This document shows, one piece after another, positions 24,698-34,956 of a stretch of 64,000 bases of DNA. How positions within the stretch are numbered: the first letter of the stretch is position 1; every line of letters starts with the position of its first letter. The position numbers and the translations under genes are program-made. Below the pieces are notes generated by a model. That model saw only the letters and a list, made by a program, of their open reading frames with translations. It searched no databases and was not told where the DNA came from. Source of the DNA: Arthrobacter_M sp030063245 (GTDB taxonomy: Bacteria > Actinomycetota > Actinomycetes > Actinomycetales > Micrococcaceae); contig NZ_CP180316.1 of assembly GCF_051131705.1 (NCBI RefSeq), forward strand, positions 2,914,001-2,978,000, in the 5' to 3' direction.

Positions 24698-27241
24698 CTA
24701 TTTGTCGTCGTCGGAGCGCGCACCCAGCGTCGTCTTCTGCACCTGCATGAGGAACTCAACGTTTGACTGAGTTTCACGCATCTTGGACATCAGCAATTCA
24801 AGCGACTGCTGCTGCTCGAGTCCGGACAGGACCCGGCGCAGCTTCCACATGATCTTGACCTCGTCCGGGGACAGCAGGTTTTCCTCGCGGCGGGTACCGG
24901 AGGCGTTCACGTCCACGGCCGGGAAGATGCGCTTGTCCGCCAGCTGGCGGGACAGACGCAGCTCCATGTTGCCGGTGCCCTTGAACTCCTCGAAGATGAC
25001 CTCGTCGGCCTTGGAACCGGTTTCCACCAGTGCCGTGGCCAAAATGGTCAGCGAGCCGCCGTTTTCGATGTTGCGTGCCGCACCGAAGAAACGCTTCGGC
25101 GGGTACAGCGCGGCAGCGTCGACACCACCGGAGAGGATGCGTCCGGACGACGGTGCGGAGTTGTTGTACGCGCGGCCCAGTCGGGTCATCGAATCCAGCA
25201 GCACCACCACGTCCATGCCCATTTCCACCAGGCGCTTGGCGCGCTCGATGGAGAGCTCGGCAACCTGCGTGTGGTCACCGGAGGGACGGTCGAAGGTGGA
25301 GGCAATGACCTCACCCTTGACGGTGCGCTGCATGTCGGTGACTTCTTCCGGACGCTCGTCCACCAGCACCATCATGAGGTGGACCTCAGGATTATTTATG
25401 GTGATGGCGTTGGCGATTGCCTGCAGGATGAGCGTCTTTCCGGCCTTCGGCGGGGAGACGATCAGTCCGCGCTGCCCCTTGCCGATTGGGGCGACCAGGT
25501 CGATGACGCGGGGGCCAATCTTCTTGGGGTCCGTTTCCAAGCGCAGTCGCTCGGACGGGTACAGCGGAACCAGCTTGGAGAACTCGACGCGGTCCTTGAG
25601 CTCCTCCGGTGTCTTGCCGTTCACGCTGGTCACGCGGACCAGAGCGTTGAACTTCTGACGTGCGCTCTGACCCGTGTTCTGGCTGCGGTCCTCGCCTTCG
25701 CGAGGTGCCCGGATAGCGCCGACGACGGCGTCGCCCTTGCGCAGGTTGTACTTCTTCACCTGCGCAAGGGAGACATAGACGTCGTTGGAACCCGGCAGGT
25801 ACCCGGAGGTCCGCACGAATGCGTAGCTGTCGAGCAGGTCCAGGATGCCGGCGACGGGCAGCAGCACGTCGTCCTCGGTCACCTCAACATCGTCGAAGTC
25901 CGGTCCCTGGCTGCGGCCGCGGCGCCGCTCATTGCGGTCGTTCCGATCATTACGGTCACGGAAACGGTCATTGCGCGGGCTGCTGTCCTGGCCGCCGGAA
26001 CGGTCGTTGCGGTCCCGACGGGTACGGCGGTTGCGGCTGTTGCGCGATCCGTCGTCATCGTCGTTGCGCAGCTCGCCGCGGTTATTGTCCCCGCGCTGCT
26101 CGACGCGGCCATTGTCGCCGCGCTGCTCGTTGCGGTTGTTGTCATTACGGCCACTGCGCTGATTGCGCTGGCCGTCCTGGTTGCGCTGGCTCTCCTGGTT
26201 GCGCTGGCCGCGTTGGTAGCGCTGGCCGTCCTGACCGGTTTCGGTGCGCTGGTTACGCTGATCGGCGCCGTCGCTGGAATCGGCCGCGGAGTTTTCCTGC
26301 TGCTGCGCCGGTTCCTCGGTGGCCTTCGACGCGCTGTTCTGCCCCTCGGCCTGCGCGTCGGCGCGGGCCTCGCCGTTGCGGCGGTTACGGGTGCGCTGGG
26401 GACGGCGGTTGCCCTCGTTCTGCGCGGTGTCGGTGTTCTGCGCGGTGTCGGTGTTCTGCGCGGTGTCGGTGTTCTGCGCGGTGTCGGTGTTCTGCGCGGT
26501 GTCGGTGTTCTGCGCGGTGTCGGTGTTCTGCGCGGTGTCGGTGTTCTGCGCGGTGTCGGTGTTCTGCGCGGTGTCGGTGTTCTGCGCGGTGTCGGTGTTC
26601 TGCGCGGTGTCGGTGTTCTGCGCGGTGTCGGTGTTCTGCGCGGCTCCGTCGTGCTGCGCAGCACGTCCGCCGGCTACACGCCCGTTGGATGCACGCCCGT
26701 TGGATGACCTGCCGTTGGACGTGTTGTCGCTGTCGCCCTGTACCGTCGGCTCGGCTGCGGCGCCGGCCTGCTCGGCCCCGGCGGCGATGACGCCATCGCT
26801 CACGGCGCGGCGGCTGCGGCCACGGCCACGGGCCGGGCGCTCGGCGGCGGCTTCGGTCTGCGCTTCGGGAGCGGCTTCGCCCACGGTTGCGGCCTCGGTT
26901 GCCTCGGCGACGGGGGCCGCCTGCTGATGCTGGGCCGCTCCGTTCCGGCTGCTGCGTGTGCCGGCACGCTTGCCGGGCTCACGCTCTGCTGCGCCGGCCG
27001 TCTCGGCAACGGCGGGCTTCGCGGCGCGGTCCGCCACGGACGAGCCCCGCTGATGGTCAGAAATCGCGGATACGAGGTCACCCTTGCGCATCCGGGAACC
27101 GCCGGTGATACCGAGCTGACCGGCGAGTGCCTGAAGCTGCGCCAGCTTAAGTCCGGCCAGTCCACTGCTCTTGGCCGGTGCTGCATCAGCTGAATTGACG
27201 GTATCGCTCAAACCTGCAGTCAGGTTTGTGGTGTCTGTCAC
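24698..27241 (-). CDS. rho: Transcription termination factor Rho with large repeat-bearing insertion
   Basis: Rho is a hexameric RNA translocase/ATPase that ends transcription. The 847 residues are about double E. coli Rho (419). Order: Rho-N domain (about 18-65, LKLAQLQALAGQLGITGGSR); a disordered insertion (about 65-490) that is Arg/Gly/Asn/Gln-rich; RNA-binding cold-shock fold (DVLLPVAGILDLLDSYAFVR); ATPase core with the P-loop SPPKAGKTLILQ, LDSMTRLGRAYN and FEEFKGTGNMELRLSR. Residues about 202-273 are twelve perfect copies of AQNTDT. The insertion also has RNQDGQRNQ and RNDRNDRNE blocks. Start: GTG at 27241, preceded by GAAGGA; the frame is open further upstream but without Rho similarity. 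Long insertions here are known in actinobacterial Rho; this repeat is extreme. Confidence 0.96.
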   Translation of the reverse strand: MTDTTNLTAGLSDTVNSADAAPAKSSGLAGLKLAQLQALAGQLGITGGSRMRKGDLVSAISDHQRGSSVADRAAKPAVAETAGAAEREPGKRAGTRSSRNGAAQHQQAAPVAEATEAATVGEAAPEAQTEAAAERPARGRGRSRRAVSDGVIAAGAEQAGAAAEPTVQGDSDNTSNGRSSNGRASNGRVAGGRAAQHDGAAQNTDTAQNTDTAQNTDTAQNTDTAQNTDTAQNTDTAQNTDTAQNTDTAQNTDTAQNTDTAQNTDTAQNTDTAQNEGNRRPQRTRNRRNGEARADAQAEGQNSASKATEEPAQQQENSAADSSDGADQRNQRTETGQDGQRYQRGQRNQESQRNQDGQRNQRSGRNDNNRNEQRGDNGRVEQRGDNNRGELRNDDDDGSRNSRNRRTRRDRNDRSGGQDSSPRNDRFRDRNDRNDRNERRRGRSQGPDFDDVEVTEDDVLLPVAGILDLLDSYAFVRTSGYLPGSNDVYVSLAQVKKYNLRKGDAVVGAIRAPREGEDRSQNTGQSARQKFNALVRVTSVNGKTPEELKDRVEFSKLVPLYPSERLRLETDPKKIGPRVIDLVAPIGKGQRGLIVSPPKAGKTLILQAIANAITINNPEVHLMMVLVDERPEEVTDMQRTVKGEVIASTFDRPSGDHTQVAELSIERAKRLVEMGMDVVVLLDSMTRLGRAYNNSAPSSGRILSGGVDAAALYPPKRFFGAARNIENGGSLTILATALVETGSKADEVIFEEFKGTGNMELRLSRQLADKRIFPAVDVNASGTRREENLLSPDEVKIMWKLRRVLSGLEQQQSLELLMSKMRETQSNVEFLMQVQKTTLGARSDDDK
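26424..26639. repeat. Twelve perfect copies of an 18-bp tandem repeat inside rho
   Basis: GCGGTGTCGGTGTTCTGC is repeated 12 times without a change, covering 216 bases. On the coding (minus) strand each unit encodes the hexapeptide AQNTDT read from GCAGAACACCGACACCGC. The absence of even silent differences between units points to recent expansion or gene conversion among units. Confidence 0.97.
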
Positions 27242-27600
27242 GAAGGATCCTTCCCCCTCGAGGGCGATCTGCTTTGAGATCGCGGTGATTGGTCCCAGAC
27301 CATGGCCAAAGGCGCTTGAAGCACCCCGGACAGTGTGGTCTGGTCTCCGTTCCCTGCCGCCGTAAATAGCGGCAAAGTCGGTTGTGGAACACCTTCGGGC
27401 TGTAATCGTTTCGCCCGGTAGCGGGCTGGTGACGCATAGAGTGACTCTGTGGTGTCCGCGACAGGCCTGTGAAGGTGGCATCGGTAAATACCCGGTATGT
27501 GTGCAGCTGACTCTTTGTGCCGGTAACTGTTTATACAGTGACCGGTTTGTACAGTAACTAGCTGTACAGCCGACTGATGCATATATCCGCTAGGCGGTTC
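27242..27600 (-). other. Upstream region of rho (359 bases), probable promoter and leader
   Basis: No gene is supported between the rho start and the thrB stop. Near 27530-27570 three heptamers of the form T(A/G)TACAG occur (27532-27538, 27548-27554, 27563-27569), spaced 16 and 15 bases, the last being part of the perfect palindrome CTGTACAG. On the minus strand one overlaps TGTATAAAC, a plausible -10 element. This would leave a rho leader of roughly 280 bases, and Rho genes are often autoregulated through long leaders; that is inference. Confidence 0.4.
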
Positions 27601-28620
27601 CTACCGCCGATGCACTTCCACTTTAGCACCCTCGGAGTCAACATCGAGCCTTAGAACACGCCAGATACCGGCGGAATACTCCGCGTCATCCGTAGCCGTG
27701 CCGCCGGTCGTGCCAAACCCGGCAATGAAATCCGCCGCCCGCTGCGCCGCGTCGGCACCATCTGCCAGGGTCATCACCGTCGGGCCGGCCCCGGAGATGA
27801 AGGCCGCGAAGCCCTCTGCCCGCAGGGCGTCCATCAGCTCGGCGCTGCGGGTCATGGCTTGGGCGCGGAACCGCTGGTGCAGGAAGTCCTCGGTGCCGGC
27901 CAGCAGCATGGCGGGTTCATCCTTGAGCGCGTGGATCAGCAGCGCTGCCCGTCCAGCATTGTCGGCGGCGCTCCGGTGCGGGATCGACGACGGCAGCATG
28001 GCGCGGGCGGTTTCGGTGGAAAGTTCGACGGCGGGCACGGCGGCTATCGGGATGACCCGCGGTGACGGCGTGACGCGGACGGACCGGTAAACCGGACCCT
28101 CCTGCCAGGAAATTGCCACGGCTCCGAAAATGGCCGGCGCCACGTTATCGGGATGCCCTTCCAGCTCCGAGGCCATCTGCAGCACCCATTGTCTGTCCTG
28201 CTGGTCGGCCGTCGGGACCAGCGCGTTGGCTGCGGTGACGGCTGCGACGATCGCCGAGGCGGAGGAGCCAAGTCCACGGCCGTGCGGCAGGACGTTCTCA
28301 GCGGTGATCTTCAGGCCGCCGCGGCGGTAACCCAGCCGGGCGAATGCCGCATCCATGGCGCGCACGGCCAGGTGCGAGGCATCCCGCGGAAGCCCGGCCG
28401 CACCCTCGCCGCTGAGCTCAAAGAACAACCGGTCCTGACCGGGAACGCCCGTCCCGCCGTCGAGCGTTTCAACCGTCAGCGAGTCGTAAAGCGACACCGC
28501 CAAACCCAGGCTGTCAAAGCCCGGGCCCAAGTTGGCGGTCGTTGCGGGCACCCGGACGCTGACGCGCTGGCCGGCCCCGATGACCCTCCCGACTGCTGCG
28601 GATGCGTGATCCGCAACCAT
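27601..28620 (-). CDS. thrB: Homoserine kinase
   Basis: Phosphorylates L-homoserine for threonine synthesis. GHMP-kinase features in a product of about 339 residues: VPATTANLGPGFDSLGLAV near the N-terminus, the ATP-binding PHGRGLGSSASAIVA, and C-terminal FISGAGPTVMTLAD. I use the ATG at 28620 (MVADHAS), one base after the thrC stop; an in-frame ATG at 28635 (MALPSM) overlapping thrC is equally possible and neither has a clear Shine-Dalgarno site, which suggests coupling to thrC. Third gene of hom-thrC-thrB. Confidence 0.95.
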   Translation of the reverse strand: MVADHASAAVGRVIGAGQRVSVRVPATTANLGPGFDSLGLAVSLYDSLTVETLDGGTGVPGQDRLFFELSGEGAAGLPRDASHLAVRAMDAAFARLGYRRGGLKITAENVLPHGRGLGSSASAIVAAVTAANALVPTADQQDRQWVLQMASELEGHPDNVAPAIFGAVAISWQEGPVYRSVRVTPSPRVIPIAAVPAVELSTETARAMLPSSIPHRSAADNAGRAALLIHALKDEPAMLLAGTEDFLHQRFRAQAMTRSAELMDALRAEGFAAFISGAGPTVMTLADGADAAQRAADFIAGFGTTGGTATDDAEYSAGIWRVLRLDVDSEGAKVEVHRR

Positions 28621-28621
28621 G

Positions 28622-29733
<1,112 letters not shown>

Positions 29734-29734
<1 letters not shown>

Positions 29735-31173
29735 CAGACTCCCTCCACCCTCAGTACACTCGTTACAGAATTGACGATGTCCAGGCCGGTAATGGCCTGG
29801 ACGGTTGCCGCCAGCGCGGCCTCGGAGGCGCGATGGGTCACGATCCGCAGTTCGGCGGAGCCGGGCGTAACGCCCGGGACTTCGCGGTGGATTGTCTGGC
29901 GCATTGTTTCAATGGAGACGCGGTTCTCCGCAAAAAGCTGCGCGATCCGGGCCAGCACTCCGGGCTGGTCCGCGACGTCCAAGCCGACGCAGTAGCTGGT
30001 GCGCACCGCGTCGATGCCCAGCGCCGGCACGTGGCCGGTGGTGGTTTCGGTCCGCCCGGGACCACCGAGCACCAAACGGCGCGCCGCCGAGACGACGTCG
30101 CCGAGCACGGCGGACGCAGTCGGCGTTCCGCCCGCGCCCTGACCATAGAACATCAGCTCCCCGGCCGACTCGGCCTCGATGAACACCGCATTAAAGGCAC
30201 CCCGCACGGCGGCCAGCGGGTGTTCACGCGGCAGCAGCGTGGGGTGGACGCGCACGCACACACCTTCGGTGCCACCGTCGGCCGCTGAAACGCTCAGCTT
30301 CTCGGCAATGGCCAACAGTTTAATGACGAAGCCCGCGTCCTTGGCGGCGGCGATGTCCGCGGCCGTGACCGAACTGATGCCCTGGCAGTGCACGTTTTCC
30401 AGGGCAAATCGGGTGTGAAATGACAGCGAGGCCAGGATCGCGGCCTTCGCGGCCGCATCATGGCCCTCGACGTCCGCCGTCGGATCCGCCTCGGCGTAGC
30501 CCAACCGCTGGGCCTCCTTCAGCGCGTCGTCGAACTGCGCACCGGTGGAGTCCATCTGATCAAGGATGAAGTTCGTGGTGCCGTTGACAATGCCAAGCAC
30601 GCGGGTGATCTTATCCCCGGCCAGGCTGTCGCGGATGGGACGCAGGATCGGAATGGCCCCTGCCACGGCCGCCTCATAGGAAAGCTGGACGCCGGCGGCA
30701 TCGGCCTTCTCATACAGCGTCGGTCCGTCGGCGGCCAGCAGCGCCTTGTTGCCCGTCACCACACAGGCACCGTGCTCGATGGCGCTCAGAATCAGGGTCC
30801 GGGCCGGTTCGATCCCGCCCAGGAGCTCGATGACAATGTCCGCGCTCTTCACCAGCGCGGCGGCGTCCGTGGTGAACAGTTCCCGCGGCAGCTCCGCGCC
30901 GCGCGGCGCGTCGATGGTCCGGACGGCAATACCGGAAAGTTCGAGCCGTGCGCCGGTGCGGGCGGCCAGTGCGTCCGCGTCCTCGAGCAGGATGCGCGCA
31001 ACCTGCGAGCCCACGTTGCCGCAGCCCAGCAGTGCGACCTTCAGGGTCTTCACGTTCGTTGTCTTCACCTTTTGTGCCTGCACCTTCGGTGATAGTGGTG
31101 ATGTCTGCTGTGGTGATGTCTGCTGTGGTGATCTCTGCGCGCCCCGGCGCAGGGAAGTGTCGAGCTCCGTCAA
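29734..31173 (-). CDS. hom: Homoserine dehydrogenase
   Basis: Reduces aspartate semialdehyde to homoserine. The 479 residues include the NAD(P)-binding VALLGCGNVGSQVA, the catalytic region LGIVNGTTNFILDQM, and a C-terminal ACT domain (about 390-479, QPGVLARIAQLFAENRVSIE) that usually gives threonine feedback. The N-terminal 40 residues are not conserved and include two and a half copies of a 15-bp unit (31095-31139) encoding SPQQT. The TTG at 31173 is the longest start; a GTG start nearer VKTLKVALLG is possible and would exclude the repeat. Five bases after lysA. Confidence 0.95.
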
Positions 31174-31177
31174 GGTA

Positions 31178-32812
31178 TTAGGCCCCTAAATCGCGTGCCA
31201 GTAAGTCGTCTTCTGTTTCTCCGCGCACTATCAGCCGTGCGGCACCGTCCCGGACCGCCACCACCGGTGGCCGGGGAACGTAATTGTAGTTACTGGCCAG
31301 TGCCCAGCAGTACGCGCCCGTCCCGGGAACCGCGAGCAGATCCCCCGCTGCGACGTCATCGGGCAGATATACATCTCTAACAACAATGTCACCGCTCTCG
31401 CAATGTTTGCCCACCACTCGGGACAGTGCAGGCGCGGCCGTCGAGCTGCGGCCGGCCAGCACCGCCGAATATTCCGCGTCGTAGAGCACCGGTCGGGCGT
31501 TATCGCTCATACCGCCGTCCACCGACACATAACGCCTTGGCCGCGTAACCTGAGCTTGATCAATAGGGGCAGTGGCAGGCATTTCCACGTTAACCGTCTT
31601 CAGCGTGCCCGCCTCGTACAGCGTGAAGGTGGTGCTGCCCACGATGGCGCGGCCCGGTTCGATCGAGATCCGCGGGGCGGTGATACCGAGGGCCGTGCAG
31701 GTTTTACGGACGACGGCGGCCATGGCCTGTGCAATCTCGGCGGCCGGGCGCGGGGTGTCCGCTGCCGTATAGGCGATTCCGTAGCCGCCACCCAGATCCA
31801 GCTCCGGCAATGTGATGGCGTACTTGCTCTGCATGCGCGCCAGGAAGGTCAGCAACCGCTCTGCGGCAAGCTCAAAGCCTTCCGGTTCAAAGATCTGCGA
31901 CCCGATGTGGCAATGCAGTCCGAGCAGTTCGATACCCGGAGCCGCTGCCGCCATCGCCACGGCCTGTTCCGCAGCGCTCACTGCCTCGGGGCCACCCCAT
32001 GCAGCGGACAGGCCTTGTGTAGCTGAGGCAGCCGCGGTGGGGCCGATTCCCGAATTTCGCCCCGTCCCGGGCACGTCAGATGCTGGTGAATCTGCGGCCA
32101 TGGAGAGGCCGAACTTCTGGTCCTCGTGGGCGGTGGCGATAAATTCGTGCGTATGTGCGTGTACTCCAGGGGTCAGCCGCAGCAGCACCTTCGCGCGCTC
32201 GCCGCGTCCGCCGGCGATGGCCGCCACCCGCTCCAGCTCGGGCAGGCTGTCCACCACGATGCGACCCAGCTTCATGTCCAGCGCACGGTTGATCTCGGCG
32301 TCGGACTTGTTATTGCCATGCAGGCCCAGCTTGTTTCCGCTCAGCCCGGCGCGCGCCGCCACGGCCAGCTCACCGCCAGAGCAGGTGTCCAGGCGCAGGC
32401 CCTCGCTGTCCACCCAGCGGGCGATCTCGATGCTCAGGAACGCCTTGCCCGCGTAATAGACGTCCACCCCGCCGCAGATGTTCGCGAAGGCGGCCTCAAA
32501 GGAATCCTTGAAATCCCGGGCACGCCGGCGGAAGTCCGCCTCGGAGATCACAAAGAGCGGCGTCCCGAATTCCTTTTTCAGGTCCGCCACGGTGACCCCC
32601 GCCGCGGTGAGCTGACCATCAGACCCCCGGACGACGTCGTGCGCCCACATCACCGGCGTGAGCTCGTTGACGTCAGTCGGGTACGGCAGCCAAGCCGGCG
32701 CCAGCTCGGACCCGGACGATGCCCGATTCACAGGCATTGTCGGATCAGGCGCTGTCGGATCAGGCGCTGTCGGCACTGGCACTGCCGGATTCACGGATAT
32801 CCCCTCAGCCAT
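31178..32812 (-). CDS. lysA: Diaminopimelate decarboxylase
   Basis: Makes lysine from meso-diaminopimelate. Fold-III PLP enzyme: VYYAGKAFLS with the PLP Lys, LHCHIGSQIFEP, DLGGGYGIAYT, ISIEPGRAIVG and VSVDGGMSDNARP. At 544 residues it is about 70 longer than usual. The extra length is an N-terminal Pro/Thr repeat tract (VPTAPDPTAPDPTMP; 15-bp unit at 32739-32783) and a mid-protein insertion (about 245-285, GTGRNSGIGPTAAASATQG) before the HCHIG motif. It lies between argS and hom, as in mycobacteria. Confidence 0.95.
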   Translation of the reverse strand: MAEGISVNPAVPVPTAPDPTAPDPTMPVNRASSGSELAPAWLPYPTDVNELTPVMWAHDVVRGSDGQLTAAGVTVADLKKEFGTPLFVISEADFRRRARDFKDSFEAAFANICGGVDVYYAGKAFLSIEIARWVDSEGLRLDTCSGGELAVAARAGLSGNKLGLHGNNKSDAEINRALDMKLGRIVVDSLPELERVAAIAGGRGERAKVLLRLTPGVHAHTHEFIATAHEDQKFGLSMAADSPASDVPGTGRNSGIGPTAAASATQGLSAAWGGPEAVSAAEQAVAMAAAAPGIELLGLHCHIGSQIFEPEGFELAAERLLTFLARMQSKYAITLPELDLGGGYGIAYTAADTPRPAAEIAQAMAAVVRKTCTALGITAPRISIEPGRAIVGSTTFTLYEAGTLKTVNVEMPATAPIDQAQVTRPRRYVSVDGGMSDNARPVLYDAEYSAVLAGRSSTAAPALSRVVGKHCESGDIVVRDVYLPDDVAAGDLLAVPGTGAYCWALASNYNYVPRPPVVAVRDGAARLIVRGETEDDLLARDLGA

Positions 32813-32818
32813 GGCCGG

Positions 32819-34465
32819 TTACATCCGCTCCGGCGCCGAAACACCGAGCAGGCCCAGGCCATTGGCGAGCACCTGCTCCGTGGCGTCATTGAGCCACAGG
32901 CGCGTGCAATTGATATCGGTGATTTCCGCATCGCCCACCGGCGCGACGCGGCAGACGTCATACCAGCGGTGGTACGAACCGGCAATGACTTCCAGGTGCC
33001 GGGCTACGCGGTGCGGCTCGCGGAACCGCGCAGCGTCGGCGACGACGGACGGGTAGGCGCCCAGCCGGGCCAACAGCTCTGACTCCGTCGCATGGTTCAG
33101 TGCGCCGGCGTCGAACGCCGTCCGCTGCACCCCGGCAGCCCCGGCATTACGCGCCACCGCGCTCGTGCGGGCGTGCGCATACTGGACGTAGAAGACCGGA
33201 TTTTCATTCGTGTTCTTCTGCAGCACCTCGGGCTCCAGAGACATCGGCGAATTGGCCGGTGAGCGGCCCAGCGAGTAACGCAGCGCGTCGGCGCCGAGCC
33301 AGTCCAGCAGATCCCGCAGCTCCACTATATTGCCGGCGCGCTTGGACAGCCGCGCACCGTTGACCGAGACCATCTGCCCGATCAGCACCTCAATGTTGAC
33401 GTCCGGATCATCCCCCGCACAGGCCGCAATGGCCTTGAGTCGGCCGATGTATCCGTGGTGGTCGGCGCCCAGCAGGTAAATTTTCTCCGTGAAGCCGCGG
33501 TCCTTCTTCGACAGGTAATACGCGGCATCGGCGGCGAAATACGTCGGCTCGCCGTTGGCCCGAATCAGCACCCTGTCCTTGTCGTCGCCGAAATCCGTAG
33601 TGCGCAGCCAGACCGCGCCCTCTTCGTCAAAAACGTGGCCCTGGACGCGCAGCCGGTCCACCGCCGCCTCGATGGCGCCATTGTGCAGATTCTGCTCGGC
33701 AAAGTAAACGTCGAATTCCACCCCGAAATCTGCCAGTGTTTCCCGGATATCCGCCATCTGCGCCTGGTAGGCGGCGGCGCGCACCACCGGCAGCGCCGCT
33801 TCGTCGGTCAGCTCGCGGATATCCGGATGGGCGGTGAGCACCTGCTTGGCCAGATCGTCAATGTAACGGCCCGGGTAGCCTCCCTCCGGCGTCGGCTTTC
33901 CCTGGATGGAAGCCAGCACGGAAGCGCCGAAATTATTCATCTGGGAGCCTGCATCATTGATGTAGTACTCCTTGGTCACCTGCGCGCCGCTGGCTGCCAG
34001 CACGCGGGCAATGGAATCGCCGACGGCGGCCCAACGGGTATGCGCCAGGTGCAGCGGACCGGTGGGGTTAGCTGAGACGAACTCCATATTAATAACGTGG
34101 CCGGCCAGCGCATCGTTCACGCCGTAGTCGTGCCCAGCCTCCACGATGGCCTTCGCCAGGGCGCCGGCAGCGGCGGCTTCCACCGTGATGTTCAGAAATC
34201 CGGGGCCGGCGATTTCCACTTTGGCCACGCCCGCGATGTCCGCCAGCCGCGTGCTGAGAATTTCGGCAACCTTCCGCGGCGGAATACCCGCCGGCTTGGC
34301 CAGCTGCAGGGCGATGCTGGTGGCCCAATCGCCGTGCTCACGGCTCTTCGGGCGCTCCACCCGTACCTCATCGGGGACGGCTCCGGTCGGGACGGTCAGG
34401 TCACCGGCGTCGATGGCGGCTCTGAGGCAGACGGTAATGGCGGCAGAAAGTTCTTCAGGAGTCAC
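32819..34465 (-). CDS. argS: Arginyl-tRNA synthetase
   Basis: Charges tRNA-Arg. Class I synthetase of 548 residues: N-terminal Add-1 domain, the HIGH-type HLAHTRWAAVGD after VSANPTGPL, a KMSKS-like site VNGARLSKRAGN, and a C-terminal DALR anticodon-binding domain (from about 440). Start is GTG at 34465. Its stop lies six bases before lysA, so argS, lysA, hom, thrC and thrB form one tight run of genes. Confidence 0.97.
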   Translation of the reverse strand: MTPEELSAAITVCLRAAIDAGDLTVPTGAVPDEVRVERPKSREHGDWATSIALQLAKPAGIPPRKVAEILSTRLADIAGVAKVEIAGPGFLNITVEAAAAGALAKAIVEAGHDYGVNDALAGHVINMEFVSANPTGPLHLAHTRWAAVGDSIARVLAASGAQVTKEYYINDAGSQMNNFGASVLASIQGKPTPEGGYPGRYIDDLAKQVLTAHPDIRELTDEAALPVVRAAAYQAQMADIRETLADFGVEFDVYFAEQNLHNGAIEAAVDRLRVQGHVFDEEGAVWLRTTDFGDDKDRVLIRANGEPTYFAADAAYYLSKKDRGFTEKIYLLGADHHGYIGRLKAIAACAGDDPDVNIEVLIGQMVSVNGARLSKRAGNIVELRDLLDWLGADALRYSLGRSPANSPMSLEPEVLQKNTNENPVFYVQYAHARTSAVARNAGAAGVQRTAFDAGALNHATESELLARLGAYPSVVADAARFREPHRVARHLEVIAGSYHRWYDVCRVAPVGDAEITDINCTRLWLNDATEQVLANGLGLLGVSAPERM

Positions 34466-34956
34466 CTGTCAATCATAGGGTGGGCCGTCCTGGCGCCCGT
34501 AATCGCGTCTGTTCCTGCGGATGGCGCGACGGCACCGCATCGAATCCAGGGACAGGCACGGGATTCACGGCAAATTCCAGCAGCCCCGCAGCTCACCCAT
34601 GCCCCCAAAGGGATGCACCCGACCCGTTAATAACCGGTCGGGCATCAGCGGTCTGGTCACTGACCAGCGCCGGTGATCACCTACTGGGACACATCAGCAT
34701 TCCTGCCTGTGCTGGTCAACGAGCCTGGGTCCGAGAGTTACCAAAGAGCATGGAACTCCTCGACAGCGGCGGTGTCAAAGGGTCTGCTCTATGTCGAATG
34801 TACGGCGGAGAATGTACGGCCGGGCTGATGCTGGCCGCGGACGCGGTGGCCGTACTTCAATCCGAGGTAACGAGCTCCAGGCGTGGCTGGCAGCGGCGCC
34901 ACGCCTTCAAGGGTTCTGCTTTCACGCGTCCCGGGGACACAGGCTAACAACGCTGG
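34466..34956. other. 491-base region between argS and the MFS gene
   Basis: No gene is convincing. A 155-codon plus-strand ORF (34480-34947) has no recognisable domain and an atypical composition. Two hairpins are present: CCCGACC paired with GGTCGGG around 34618-34641, and a 9-bp stem AGGCGTGGC/GCCACGCCT at 34879-34887 and 34898-34906, which could serve as the terminator of the minus-strand MFS gene. A promoter for argS must also lie here, but I cannot place it. Confidence 0.5.

Noticed and set aside
26424..26639. CRISPR-like regular array
   Set aside because: The 18-bp units are contiguous with no spacers and are in frame within Rho.
25271..26707. A 478-codon plus-strand ORF (and other long frames) opposite rho
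   Set aside because: It arises because the rho repeat and Arg/Asn-rich codons leave other frames free of stops. The translated product is a meaningless repeat (GVGVLR units) with no start signal or domain, while Rho is certain.
34480..34947. A 155-residue plus-strand gene upstream of argS
   Set aside because: No domain, no ribosome binding site, and composition that changes along the frame. It overlaps the expected argS promoter and the MFS terminator.
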